Source: Latrodectus hesperus
Lineage: Eukaryota > Arthropoda > Arachnida > Araneae > Theridiidae
Length of the DNA: 64,000 nucleotides
Assembly (NCBI GenBank): GCA_037975125.1
Contig: CM075852.1
Coordinates: 2,401,087 to 2,465,086, forward strand
Reading direction: 5' to 3'
Below the pieces are notes generated by a model. That model did not search any database and had not been told where the DNA came from. It worked only from the letters and a program-made list of their open reading frames with translations. A program made the translations under genes and the position numbers. Of the stretch, positions 12,950-24,394 are shown piece after piece. Within the stretch, counting starts at the first letter, position 1. Each line of letters opens with the position of its first letter.

Positions 12950-13500
12950 CCAGCATCATGCGCTATTTAATGTCAATCACATTACCGTGGACAATTAGAT
13001 CAGAGGCAGAATCTCTACAATTACATCTTCTGGCAAAGCGCTGGAGATCCGAGTAGTCACTCAATCACAAAGCTTAACAATGAATCGCCTGCTTTCCCTC
13101 CTTTAAAAGATACGCATCTCAAATTGCGATGAGTTCTGAAGATAAAAGTTGCAAATTTCGAGCGCATTTCGTTGATAAAATGTTATTGTTGGGGATGGGA
13201 AAGCGCTTTTTCTCGATGGGTCGCCAATTACTTTTCTGGCGATGAATCATTCGCTGTGGAGGATGGGTAATCCATTCTTACGAGAGGCAAGAACTCGTAA
13301 GGACAAAGGAAAACAACCGAGGGAAGAAGAAACTTGATAGATGAACGAAGCACAATGGGATAAAAAAAGTTATTCCTCCCTATGTTAATCGATCTCTTCC
13401 TTGAAAAGGAAATCCTGCTTAGTCTAGGACAGAGGACTAAGCATTGCAGAAGCGAGAATACACAGGACAGAGTTAACAAAATTAAAAAAGACACGAAAGC
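12950..13500. promoter_or_regulatory. GC-rich patch 4
   Basis: A non-repetitive, moderately GC-rich block with repeated CGCTGG/AGCGC words and TCGCCAA at 13221-13227, closely followed by TGGCGATGAAT near 13237. The 88-codon minus-strand frame here starts at GTG and has no family signature. A regulatory role is possible but unproven. Confidence 0.25.
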
Positions 13501-14499
13501 TTAACGATTTTTCTCCTTTTAAAGAAATTTCATGGCATAAAATTTTTGGCACACAAATTACATAGAATATAATTTAGCCATTATTTTTACTAACCATCCC
13601 TTATTTATTCATGTATTTATAAATTTAATACATTGAGTAATAGACCAGAAGTAGTTTCACAAGTTTTTCTAATTAATTAACTTCTAAATTTTATTTTTGT
13701 TGAAAATCTTCCTTTACTTTACAAACGATTTAATAATTAAGTATTTATCACCGATATAAAAATACGATTTGAAAATAAGTGTTGTGGTTTGCTTTGTTTG
13801 CATATCACTTTTTTTGCGGAGAAAGTTTATTAGACTTATTTTAAAGTTAATTATAAATTGCTGCTAAACTTACTAGCCATACTCTTACACACAGTTGAAT
13901 TTCCGAATCTATGAAGCATAAATTTCTTGGAATTCTAACAGATGGCAATTCCTAATATAGTTAACTATGGTATAGAATACTTATTAGAACTATTTCAGTT
14001 CTGTGTTTGCTTAAAATAAAATTATAAAAAACTTAACATTTATAAATGTTGATATAAAAAGTGTGAAATATGAATTGAATCTGCAAAATTTAAGAATTTT
14101 TCTATGACATTAATGTGGAATTTATTAGCATAAGATCTCTATTTTCAACACGCTTGGGATAAGGATTAACTTACATTGTAGCACATTTCCTGTGTACAAC
14201 GTTGTCATCATTTCAATAATATTTCAATTAAGTAGAAATTTAAAAACAAACGAAATAAGTGGGTTGGTTATCTTTATCAATAGCACTCGTACGAGTTTTG
14301 TATAATATTTGAGAGTTAAATTATGAATTCATCACTTTATATTTTATACAAATTTTTAAGAATTTGATTACAGAAGTACAATTTGGAATTATTCAAACTG
14401 TGAATCAATTTTACCAAGAATTCATCAGCATGTAATCTATAATAGAATTATTTTAATGGTGCATTGATTTAATAGAAATCAATTAACAAACTTCGCGTA
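13501..14499. other. AT-rich non-coding stretch
   Basis: No gene, repeat family or motif cluster seen. Confidence 0.5.
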
Positions 14500-14890
14500 G
14501 GCTACCCATACTTAAAAGTCGACTCATTCACAAATGGATTGCAACAAAATAGCAGTGACTAATACGGTAAACACACATGGGTGAGGAGTTACGGTTACAG
14601 ACACGAGTCAGTGAAAACAAAATGAGATCGATACAGTCCGGCCGATGACTCATCGCGTAAAAATGCGAAGGAAAAATAATAATAGCGTGATCGACTGTAA
14701 CTATCATTGACACGCAACAAGTTCCGCAGCTTTGCCTTTTTCACACAATCCTCATGAGAGTGTACAGAGAGCACTTGATCTTTCCAATGATCATGCGCGG
14801 CTTTAAAAGGACTTCTTATCAGAAGCGGTTACCTGGTGAAGAGAGCTACTCATTGGCTCAGTGATCGCCAAGATCAGATGGAGAAATTCT
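14500..14890. promoter_or_regulatory. GC-rich patch 5 with AP-1 and TCGCCAAGATC
   Basis: It contains the AP-1-type site TGACTCA at 14646-14652, several GATC/GCGATC words, and the 11-mer TCGCCAAGATC at 14865-14875. The same 11-mer recurs at 25713 in another GC-rich patch. No coding frame is convincing. This is a candidate enhancer by composition and shared words. Confidence 0.3.
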
Positions 14891-15790
14891 GCGTAAAAAA
14901 AATAATCAGAAATGAGTATAGTTGGAGAATCCATAATCAAGAATGCGTGCAAAAGCGATAAATTCAACTGTGATGGGAATTCGAACAGTTTTGCTTCGAA
15001 ATTGCTGCTTGAAATAGGATTCTTGGGTGAATTTATTATTTTTTAAAGTTAAGGTCTACTTACGCAACTCCTTCCTCATTTTTTTCTTTCTTTTCAGTTG
15101 AAATTTATAAATATATTTTGGTTTAGCTATATTCATCCGCATATTGTTATGTGATTACAATTATCAAGATTACACACATTTCATAAAAATATTCTAGCAA
15201 GATAGTGGATGGGTGGTTAATCATAATATCAATGGTAGAATAATTAGTCTAATAGTTGGGAAAATATTTAATATCTCTACATCAATTCCAGTGGCAAACA
15301 CACAAATTAGACTATAAAAAGACATGATCCTAGAAGGGACCAGAACCTTAGCTGGATTGGGATCTTAGAAGGAACCAGAGAAGAATTTTTTTTAAATTAA
15401 AAGATTTGTGTGTTCTTCAATAATTTGTATGCCGGTATCTGAATTCATTTACAAGTTTCATTCAGATACAAATTCAAAAATTAAATGCGTCAATTGATTT
15501 AAGTGCCTCTATTTCCTAAATTCATATTTTACATTATTTTTACTACAAAATAATGAACTGGCAACAGTTCGGTTATTGTGTTATGTAATAGAATAAGGAC
15601 CAATCTTCAAGCCTTTGTGCCAACTGTTTTGAGCTACATACTTCAATTTCGATCAGTTCTCATTCAAAAATTAAAAATTTTCTATCGTAATCCAATAAGA
15701 CCAAGTGTAATTCACCATACTATTATTATAAACTAATGGCTACAGTTTTCTCCAAAGTTAAACATTAATTTGACTGTCAAAAATTACATG
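14891..15790. other. AT-rich stretch with a short direct repeat
   Basis: No gene is visible. An imperfect 19-base direct repeat (GATCCTAGAAGGGACCAGA at 15326-15344; GATCTTAGAAGGAACCAGA at 15361-15379) is spaced 35 bases apart. Its origin is unknown. Confidence 0.5.
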
Positions 15791-16455
15791 TTAGATAATT
15801 TATTACCTAACATCTTCAGAGAAGGAGACTTCCGGAGGGTTTCCTTTCCGGAGAGGAGTTTTGTACAGGGCTCCCCTGACCCTATTCCCAGATGCTCGGG
15901 TTTTACGGTTTCACACAGATATTTTTAAAAAACTCATGCCCAATTTTGCATTTTTTAGAAGTTTTTGGTTTTATGGAGATTCTGTAGCAATGCTACAACA
16001 TTACTTGACAATTTACACAGAAAATAAGGAAGCCGTATCTGACACTGCAAAACAAGCTTTAGTAAGCGATTAATTTATTATACACAACTACACATATTTA
16101 TGAGTCATAAGGGATGCTGTATTTTGTAGCCTATTGGTCAAAATGGGGCCCTCTTGGTTCCTGCTTCAAAATCACGAAGACTACACCTGGCTGTTTCTAT
16201 ATAACTAGTACAGCCCAACTCATGACTAGATACAGGGAAGCATGCTGGTGCAACAACAATCTTCCCATGATGTTTGCATAATTTGTGAAAAGTGCAGTTC
16301 AAAAATTTTATTCCTGAAAAGTTTCAAACCTTACCAAGCTGTACTCATGAAGTTATATCTTGAAGTCGGGATTCTTTTCAGCGTTTCAATGCATTTCGTA
16401 TGAGAAGTGTATCAGAAAAAACGAAAACACGCTTGTTGCAATGGGTGAAGACTTA
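15791..16455. other. Unrecognised moderately GC-rich block
   Basis: This block is less AT-rich than its flanks and carries repeated TCCGGAG words (near 15829 and 15848). A 70-codon frame at 15861-16073 starts at TTG, not ATG. Its translation (ending DTAKQALVSD) looks fairly protein-like but matches no family I know. It could be a decayed transposon or an exon fragment. I cannot decide. Confidence 0.25.
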
Positions 16456-16462
16456 AATAATC

Positions 16463-16545
16463 GATTGATTGATTGCATTAAGTATAATGGCACAAGATCC
16501 TGCCCAGGACAAACTGCGCCAAGAATATGCTAGTTCTAAATAGGG
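16463..16545 (+). repeat. Dispersed repeat D, copy 1
   Basis: A block reading GATTGATTG...TAATGGCACAAGATCC...AGGACAAACTGCGCCAA. The same order of words recurs at 29373, 43546 and 61427, with decay. All four copies are on the plus strand. The family and its ends are unknown; no coding capacity or tRNA boxes are visible. Confidence 0.6.
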
Positions 16546-19067
16546 TTGAAAAATTAACTGCAAAGTGCTAATTAATAAGCGATTACCAGAGAAAATATTA
16601 TATCGTAAGAGGCATTAACGATATTTAAGCAGTGCTGATTATAAAAATTCTATTGAAAAGAAAATTTTCTTAACACCTCAACACTTTAATACATTCAAAC
16701 AGTTATCAGTGAGGCAATCATGTAAAATCTCTCCACAAATTATCTAATTAATGATACGCGACATCAAAAATTTAACTAATTCACAAACTATGAAATAATT
16801 TAGTAATAATTTTGTTGAAATTTGTATGAAATACTGTAAATAGTAGAAAGACTGTTCCAGAAATTACACGAAATTTTATCCTAAAATTCTTGGTATTTTA
16901 TTTAGCAATTGTACTTTTCTTTTTCTAAAAAATACTCTAGTATCTTCAATTTTCATTTTTGTGGATAATAAACCTCGACATTTATAAAGAAAATTTGGCC
17001 CAACCTGATTTTGCTCCTTTAAGGAAAGTTAGTTGTGTTGGATACTGCAAAATCTTTAAAGTTCTCTATACAGATGCAATTCCAGCTATCATTCAAGATA
17101 ATACATTTAGTAGTTTTAAGTGCAGATTATGTAATCTTCATAACGGCCACTTTTCTAAAAAATATCAAATCCACTATGAAATTATGAAGAATTATTCTTT
17201 CTCTCTTGACGATTAATCTAGGTATATTGGTATTGAAAGTATGAATCCCTTTCAAGCAATTGAATGAAATAGTTTGATCAAACGTCAAAACTAAATGGAA
17301 AAAAGTTAAATAAGAAATCTAATAAGTTCTTTTAATAGCCAAATTGAGGTTAAAAAAATTGCTGACCAAAAATGAAATGGGATTCCATTAAATAAACTAA
17401 ATTACCTCAAATCGACAAAAATGGAATGTAAAGTGATTTCTACGATATCAAACAAAATCTACAGTCAGTCAATGAAACATCAGAGCATAAATTAGTGATT
17501 TCAGATCTAAAGTCCACATGAATTTAAATATAGCGCGAAATCAGTCTTCAATTTATAAAATATTTTTGCTGTTATATTGCACTTTAAAATGCATAATTAA
17601 ATTTATTAATAGGACTAAATCATAAAAAATGCTAAAATTTGAAGGAAAAAAAATCACAGACTGACCCATTTTACAGTTCAAAACACATTTGCATTATTTG
17701 ATATCCTCCATACACATAACGTTCCAAATAAGTTCAGAGTCTATTTTAAATCATTCTGCCAAGATTTATGTCTGGTAGAGGGATTACGATTACATTCCTG
17801 CATAATCGATTAAAGATGCAACAACAATGTATGGAGATTTTATGCTAGTCTAATAAAAGCGTCGCACCTTAGAATGGAGCACCAATTACAATAGATAATT
17901 TTAACGCTCTATTGAACAATCCCACTTTCAAAGACGCTCATCAGATTGGGAGATTAAAAGGAGATTACAGGAGATTAATAAGTTATTTGGTACTAAAATG
18001 TAAGCTAAATGATGGAAACACTATTGAAGTGACCTTTAATTTAGATCAATTCTAAGGAAATCGGACGGGTATTCTGCACGTGCTTCAACTTTTTTACCTA
18101 GATCTAAGTTCAAAATCAATGTGTTTTTCATTTCCTCATGTGCGTTTGCATCATTTTAACATTTGGTACGCTGTACTTTAAAATATATCACGACTGATTA
18201 GATCTTAATATTCGGAAATAATTCAGATTAAATAACTATTTCACTAATCTCCTACATTTCTAATCAAGAGTTAAAATTTAAAATTGATGGTTTGTATTGA
18301 TTTGATTTTTGGTACTTGTCACGTTACCAAGAAGGCTAATTCGCCTGGGATATGTTAAAAATGAATAAATTGAAGTCTTCTTAGGAAAATATTGACTTTT
18401 TCCAAAAGCTTTTGAGAAGCTACAACCTGTAATCTTGGTAATCAATTGTTTTGTGATTAACTTTATTTCAATTACGTTATTAAAAAGTAATTAATACACT
18501 ATTGATTCTATTTGAGAATTGCACATTTGTAGAAATAAAGTGAAAATCATAATTATACATTTTAGCTTTTAAGAAAATGTTACAATCAGCACGATTTGTC
18601 AGGAATTATTTTTCAATGTGGCCTAACATTTTGGTTTAACCTATTTTTAATCAAACTACTATTCAAAATTTCCGCAGAAGTTTATTCTAAATTTTCCAAA
18701 TCTCTAAAAATATTAGTACGTGTTTTCCATATTTAATACACTTAAAAAAGGTACAAAAGTAAAACCTATATAACGTATAAATATAATAAAATAGTGCATA
18801 CTATCTATTTTTTTGTTTAGCTTTTAATCAGTTTAAAATTGATAATTATGCGTGTTTTTTTATCATAATAAATGTTTTTTTAACAGTTTCTTATATATTT
18901 TTGAATATATTTTGTCAGTTTCTAATGCTATTTCTTTGTGATTTCTAATCGAACCGATTTAAGTGAATAAATAAATCTAGTTAAAACACTTTTTCGTAAA
19001 AATTAGGATATAGTTTACCTGAATGCTGATAGAATTTGACAATTTCGCAAGTTGCTTAAAAATTAAT
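16546..19067. other. AT-rich desert
   Basis: No gene is supported. The frame at 16959-17216 (85 codons, TTG start) includes a CxxC pair followed by a His, but lacks the second properly spaced His of a C2H2 finger, so I do not call it. Nothing else is recognised. Confidence 0.5.
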
Positions 19068-19115
19068 GTAGAATAGTGAGTATTAAGTATTGTATAATAG
19101 TGAGTATTAAGTATC
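19068..19115. repeat. 24-bp tandem duplication
   Basis: Units 19068-19091 and 19092-19115 differ at only two positions (core AATAGTGAGTATTAAGTAT). A third, partial unit follows. It is an AT-rich minisatellite seed. Confidence 0.85.
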
Positions 19116-19200
19116 GATGTATTAAGCGTCTTAAGTTCGTATAAATAAAAATTAAAAAAAAGATGGAACACATTTTTACTATCTTTGCATATCTTGCTTA

Positions 19201-19391
19201 GTTGCTAAATGGTCAATCTCTCTGTGTACAATACACACTATCTTCTTTGACCACGAGGTTTAATTAGATCGTGAAATTCAACTTAAAGCTGATATTAAAT
19301 CACTATAAACTTCCAGGGTTGACGGGAGAATTGAACTTGTGAACTGTTCAAGCGAAAGTTAAATCGTTTACCAGACATCAACCAGCTAGGC
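19201..19391 (-). mobile_element. tRNA-derived SINE, family B, old copy
   Basis: The left end (GTTGCTAAATGGTCAAT) matches the family B tail, the middle (CACGAGGTTTAATTAGATCG) matches the centre, and the right end (AACTTGTGAACTGTTCAAGC to ACCAGCTAGGC) matches the tRNA-like head, all in minus orientation. There is an insertion of some 25 bases near 19220-19245. It is heavily decayed. Confidence 0.65.
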
Positions 19392-19607
19392 AACCGGTTT
19401 AGAAAATATATTACATAATTTTTAAACGACTTCATTTTTGTTTGTGTAACATATCGGATATAAATTGTAATACAATGTAATAAAATCATTTAATATTTGA
19501 TACACTCAAGCATTATCCTCACCAAACTTTTGTAAATACATTGCTTAAAAGTATTACAAAAAATTAAGGGAACTTTATAGTTTGCTTATGAATAATGATC
19601 AAATATC

Positions 19608-19732
19608 CCTTTTGCACACAACGACTAAAGGACAGAGACCTACAGCTTAAAACTGACTACAAATCATCCACACCTTAATTGGGAATCGAACGCACGAATT
19701 ACTGAACCGAAAGTCAGAGCACAAATGCTGAC
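19608..19732 (-). mobile_element. tRNA-derived SINE, family B, old partial copy
   Basis: TTTGCACACAACGACTAAAG, then a diverged centre, then GGGAATCGAACGCACGAATT and CTGAACCGAAAGTCAGAGC, in the order of a minus-oriented family B element. The head end is incomplete. No target-site duplication. Confidence 0.65.
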
Positions 19733-20153
19733 AAATTTACTTGTTGATATACTATCACGTTTGATATATAAATTTTAATTTGATCTTCAGTTTAAAACGG
19801 ATTCAGGAATATCACATTTCCGTTTTATGAGGTATTGGAATCCATGCATATTCAAAGTCAAAGCAATCGGTTGGCTCAGCTTAAAATGTACTATACATGG
19901 TATCACTTTACCGAAACGAGCAGGAACACAAAAGCATATGGAAATAGATGCCTTTACAGAGAAAGCACACCAAGTATACATTAGAATCTACAACGAAGTT
20001 TATGTAAACTCTAAACGAGGTTTTCAAGGATTTTGCCTTGTGATAACTTGGTTTGTAGCTTTATAGAAAAAGTTGTTTACCAAAGTGTTATTGTAACAGA
20101 TTTATGATTTCAAACGCACTCCCAACAATTACAAGCATTCACAATGAAAGTGT

Positions 20154-20505
20154 GGTGGTCTGTTGTCGCTCAACGGTCACTTTTACACACGAAGATTAAT
20201 TACACCATGACTTAGTTTAAAGTTGATTTAGAACCACTAAAGCATAAAAGCTCATAGATTGGTTCTGAAGCCACGTAACGTTTGAACCAAAGGTAGGCAT
20301 GAATGCATACATACATACATAGCAGTGCAGGTGAATCCCGGAGTGTACCTTAAGGTTAATGGATTTGGAATACTCGCCTATCATCGTTTAAACCTAAACA
20401 AAGACTGCTAACAATGTGGCTGCCAGTTCTCTCGAAGATTGTGGTAGAGCCAACGAATTGAGCTGTAAACCACAATGCTGACCAATCAACACAACTAGCT
20501 CAACT
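20154..20505 (-). mobile_element. Family B SINE remnant, interrupted
   Basis: The tail portion (GTTGTCGCTCAACGGTCAC, 20163 onwards) is well kept, and the element can be followed to about 20302 (TTTGAACCAAAGGTAGGC). A head end (AAGACTGCTAACAATGTGG, then CTGCCAGTTC) reappears at about 20401. The 100 bases between, which include a CATA microsatellite, look like an insertion or local expansion. A second worn head-like piece may occupy 20440-20505. Confidence 0.55.
20305..20320. repeat. CATA microsatellite
   Basis: About four tandem CATA units inside the interrupted SINE remnant. Confidence 0.85.
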
Positions 20506-21029
20506 GAAAATTGCTTTTTGAAAAAAATAATTGAGCTTAATAGTTGACTCTAAAAATTATGCGTTTATTATTATATTATTATCATACAATTTACAGCAGT
20601 CAATTGAATTTCAGAAGGAAAGATTTTAATGTTTGTTGTACAAGATTAAAACTTTATCTTCCCCTCCCCAAATTTTGTATAGCAGCCTATTACATTTTAA
20701 ACATAAAATGAAACTTTATACTGAATAAAACATATTACTTAAGTTCTGACACTAGACATAACATGGAATAACTCTAAAAATTGCAGTTTAATTCAGAATT
20801 CAAGTCCTAAAATAAATTTTATTTCAATTTATTATAAATATTTGCTGCCATTTACATTTCACCTCAAAATATTAAATTTTTACAAACTTAATAATCAAAA
20901 ATATTTATGAACTTAATAATTCTTTAACATGTTATATATGTATATAAATTACTTTCAATTTAACTTCATACCTACCATTGTATGTATAGGCTATACCTCA
21001 ATATGTATAAGCGTGTATTTTATTAGAAC
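20506..21029. other. AT-rich non-coding stretch
   Basis: No gene or repeat recognised. Confidence 0.5.
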
Positions 21030-21270
21030 CATCTTTCTTATCACCAGAGAGATCTTTTTTCTCGGCAAATATCTCCGCCAATAAATACCAGACCTCATTC
21101 ATATTCAGGGATTTTCTTTTCACATTTTTCATTAGTCTAGATTGCCCAACTGTGAAAGCATTGGAGGGGAAAGAGGCATCTATTTCAAACAGCTGCAGTA
21201 CGGGGGAATAAATGGAATAGGGAAGCTCCCCTCTTTGGAAAGGGGGAAGGAACGGATCTACGGCTCTAGA
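21030..21270. promoter_or_regulatory. GC-rich patch 6
   Basis: A moderately GC-rich block with polypurine words (GAGGGGAAAGAGG; GAAAGGGGGAAGG) and a local inverted repeat CCCCTCTTT/AAAGGGG near 21227-21246. The frame at 21142-21339 has no family signature. A regulatory role is only a guess. Confidence 0.2.
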
Positions 21271-21605
21271 TATTTAGCAAAGTATAGATTCATATTGCTC
21301 AATGTTTACTGTAATGCAATGCATAATCAATATTTATAGTTTTATATTTAGACATCTCATTATTATTTAAGTTTTAAGAATATTAAAAAAGATTTTAAAC
21401 AAGTTTTCATAGAAATCCAGAAGTAGTTCGTAGCTACTTTCTGCTTTTGTGCAATAGGAAATAACTTAAACCCTAGATGTATTTCCAAGCTTTAAGTTTA
21501 CACATTAAAAATATTTCACTTTAATTATATCATAAGTTAACTTAATTATATTACAATTTAAAAATGATTTTGTGTGAAAGAAATTAAAATCAATCCTCTT
21601 AATTT

Positions 21606-21893
21606 ACTGTTATCAGTGTTGTCGTGTCCACAGCTAGGGTGCAAATATGGGGTGCGCTGCTCCACTTTTCCAACTGAACCATATTTTGGTGTGGAGTCCG
21701 ACTTCTTCAGTACATACATGCCATAGGGACCCGTTTATAGGGTAGACAACCATTCACACCTCATTCATATAAGGGACAAAGACAGGATAGAGAAAGTACA
21801 TCCATGCTCGAATCGGGATCCGAACCCAGGACCTCCTTATCCGCAGTCAGGCACACTGACCACTAGACAAGTTGGGCGGCACTGTTATCAGTG
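21606..21893 (-). mobile_element. tRNA-derived SINE, family S2 (tail type 2), with target-site duplication
   Basis: The element occupies 21619-21880 and is bounded by an exact 13-base direct repeat ACTGTTATCAGTG (21606-21618 and 21881-21893), the target-site duplication made on insertion. It reads on the minus strand: tRNA-like head at the right (box-B complement GGATCCGAACC), central block ACCCGTTTATAGGG at 21729-21742, and tail at the left. Head and centre match the copy at 12416, but the tail is unrelated to that copy. The intact duplication makes both ends certain. Confidence 0.92.
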
Positions 21894-22318
21894 AAAATGA
21901 ATAATTCACTGCAGCATAGAAAGTATTCCCCAGGACAAATCGACAAAAAAAAATTTTTCTTCAAGATAAAAACTTAAAACATGCAATCAGTGAATTTACA
22001 ATTGAAACAATCTCATTGCAGATTAACGTTCTTGGGAAAGAATTCCTCAGTTTAAGTGTTATGGAAAAGTATGTCCCACCTTCGTTGGGATTAATGAATG
22101 CTGAACATCTTTCGCCCTTTCCGTTATAGTGGGTGTTTGGGAAGCAGTTTCTTCCTAACATTCCTCATCATCGAGTACATGCGATGTAAATACTGGTTAA
22201 ATATTTGGAATTGAAAGAAATGTAGGAAGTTGTTTAGCAGTTAGCATGAGTATAATGGTCTGGAGAAAATTTTCTCCCTCTCCTGCTCCTGAAAATTGAG
22301 GAAGTGAATCCTCTGGTG

Positions 22319-22332
22319 GTGCCATCTATTGG
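22319..22332 (-). promoter_or_regulatory. CTCF-like site
   Basis: The minus strand reads CCAATAGATGGCAC, matching 13 of 14 positions of the CTCF consensus CCASYAGRKGGCRS (the fourth base is A instead of C or G). This is the best CTCF match I found in the window. Part of it lies inside the left arm of the hairpin at 22322-22384. Confidence 0.45.
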
Positions 22333-22384
22333 AAGAGTCTTAGAGCAAAGACTTACTTTGCTCTAAGACTCCTCAGGTAGATGG
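22322..22384. repeat. 63-base hairpin, possible small-RNA precursor
   Basis: Arms 22322-22350 and 22356-22384 pair with a five-base loop ACTTA. Sixteen bases next to the loop (GAGTCTTAGAGCAAAG) and seven at the base (CCATCTA) pair perfectly. The six-base stretch between has two mismatches and, in RNA, two G:U pairs. The shape resembles a pre-miRNA, but the loop is shorter than usual. It may equally be a fold-back transposon remnant. Confidence 0.8.
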
Positions 22385-22402
22385 AATAATACTCCCTAAT
22401 AT

Positions 22403-22500
22403 AATTCTTAGTGGTGTTCTGGTTAAAATGAAAGACGCATTCGTCTGACTTAATTCTGCATAGCCATCGGCTAGAGGGCTTGGCTTGTCCAAATCTCATA
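22403..22500 (+). mobile_element. Loose S2-type SINE tail fragment
   Basis: ATTCTTAGTGGTGTTCTGG, TTAAAATGAAAGAC and CTGCATAGCCATCGGCTAG match the tail of the SINE at 12416 (12610-12700) at roughly 80%. The tRNA head and central block are missing, so this is a 5'-truncated copy or a separate element that supplied that tail. Confidence 0.7.
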
Positions 22501-23639
22501 TAATAAATACATGGCGTGACAACCCCTAACAATGCAAGACGTGGAAGGAAAAAATATTGATTAAAAAATTTTGAAATAGACTACAAATGTCTTTGGCTAC
22601 TTACTAAATTCTAAATTTTGATTTGTTATATGGTTCCTTTTTTAAAAGAACCAGTTAATGTGAATTCCACGTCGTTACAACTAAAACAAGTGGTCGATAG
22701 CTTCGGAGAATCCATAAATTATTCGACAAATAATCAGTTTACTTGTGGACATCGAGTCTTCCCTCTATTCTTTCCACATAGTGGCATAGCGATCTTTTGC
22801 AAATATAATTCAGAGATTTTTTATAACTCCAGCTTTAGAATATTATTTCATATGCAGAATATTCCTCTTGTAGTAATTCCCCACACAATACAAATAGAAT
22901 TAATTTCGCTTTACGGATAGTCTTTAACCTATAACATTCCTTGTACTCCTAAAATAAACTTAGGCCATCTTAAAATCTTGTCGAATTTTGAATAATGCCC
23001 CTTTATTAAGTGTTATTCTTGTTTACTAATATCAGTAATTTCTTGCGTATGTAATATCCTATACCTTTCCATGAATTTTTATCCACACACACATTTTCAA
23101 TTGTTCACAATTCTACCTTGTTTTCTACACAAACGCAATTTTATGAAATATGTTAGTACATATTCTCCAAGGGTTACATCATTGCATTTAACTTTAATGG
23201 CAGTAATTTTCAAATAATAAACTTTCGAAAAGTACGGATTTACATCAAAAATATACATCATCCATTCTTAATTATAAGAATGGAATCTTATTCCAAATTA
23301 ACTTGCAAAAAACTTGAATCTACAAATATTTTTTCTATGCTCAATATGCTTCTATGCTCAATATGCTTCTCTATGATTTTTAACACATTTTCTGTAAAGT
23401 AATCGCTACATCAAAACCAAGTTTTTTTCCAATTCTTTTTTCTGATAAGTTATATCTTTATAGCAAAAGCACCAAAAACCTAAATCATTGCTGAACAATT
23501 TTTGTTTTCAGAAGTAATCCTGGATTTTCAATACTTGTACTCATCTGTTTTTACAACAATCACATTAATACAGAATTAAAATTAGTTTCAGTATCAATAT
23601 TCTTCCGTTAAAAAAAATCGAATTGCTCTATTTCACATT
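22501..23639. other. AT-rich stretch with 17-bp tandem duplication
   Basis: TATGCTCAATATGCTTC is exactly duplicated at 23336-23352 and 23353-23369. The 100-codon frame at 22618-22920 starts at TTG, shows no known domain and is probably chance, though it is long for this composition. No gene is supported. Confidence 0.5.
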
Positions 23640-23950
23640 TTATCGCTTAGTCATTAAGCGTATGCCTCGATATGGGGGTGGTCTCTTCAGTCCCCCTTCC
23701 ACTCCACCTCTCCTCCTTAATGAGGTACTTTATCAACCGCGAACCGCACCCCTCCAGCATTCCAATCGGCGATCAGGAAACCCTGAAATTGAAAGTAATG
23801 TCTTTATTATTGTATAAAACCGCCAGACACCGCTGAGAAAGTTGATGCCTAAATGAAAATTCTCGCTGCTTAATCAATCTCTTGCACCCCCCTCGGCCCA
23901 TCCCGTTCTTTTAATGAAATCATCAAATCATCAAGCTGAACTCCCCTTTC
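23640..23950. promoter_or_regulatory. GC-rich patch 8 with homeobox-type cores
   Basis: Runs such as GGGGGTGG and CACCCCCCTCGG alternate with TAAT cores (CTTAATGAGG, TTTTAATGAAATC) and a duplicated AAATCATC. The mixture is common in developmental enhancers. The 64-codon frame at 23623-23817 has a low-complexity Pro-rich translation with no family. Function inferred. Confidence 0.25.
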
Positions 23951-24203
23951 TATATTAAAACATATGACACTTATATTGAATGCGAACCCTCTGTCAATGT
24001 TTTCATAGAAAGTTACTTTGTTTGGTCGATTAAGTATTTTTAGTGAATTGGATCAAATACTCAGTCACATCTGTCATACATTTAAAAGCACAGTTGATAT
24101 AAAATGAACAAATTTATCAACTGATTTTCGATAAATACTATTATCACTATATGAATTATGTTAGCAATAATTATGTTTTAAGTAAATAATAAAACCCTGT
24201 TAA

Positions 24204-24394
24204 TATAATGTTTGGTTTGTTTGTCACTCAACTATCATTTTTTTGCACACGAAGACTAAACTAGGACCTGTGGCTTAAACTGGATTTCGAACCTCTAAAC
24301 ATTCAAACCCAAGGTGGAAATCGAACTGGTGAACTGTTGAACCGAAGGGAAGAGTTCTAATCATCGACTACCAGTTTGGCATTCAGTATAATGT
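24204..24394 (-). mobile_element. tRNA-derived SINE, family B, with possible duplication
   Basis: The element body is 24212-24380: tail TTTGGTTTGTTTGTCACTC at the left, centre GGCTTAAACTGGATTTCGAAC, and head with GAAATCGAACTGGTGAACTG at the right. TATAATGT occurs at both sides (24204-24211 and 24387-24394) and may be the target-site duplication, although a few bases separate it from the head. The copy is moderately decayed. Confidence 0.8.

Larger units (their letters stand above)
22250..22400. promoter_or_regulatory. GC-rich patch 7
   Basis: A small GC-rich block (CTCCCTCTCCTGCTCCTG, then CCTCTGGTGGTGCC) that contains the CTCF-like site and the long hairpin listed separately. Confidence 0.25.

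Noticed and set aside
16959..17216. Zinc-finger exon
   Set aside because: The frame has a CxxC pair but lacks the second His at the required spacing, and starts at TTG. No supporting homology is visible.
22618..22920. 100-codon ORF
   Set aside because: TTG start, no known domain, and no splice signals that would make it an exon. Kept only as a note.
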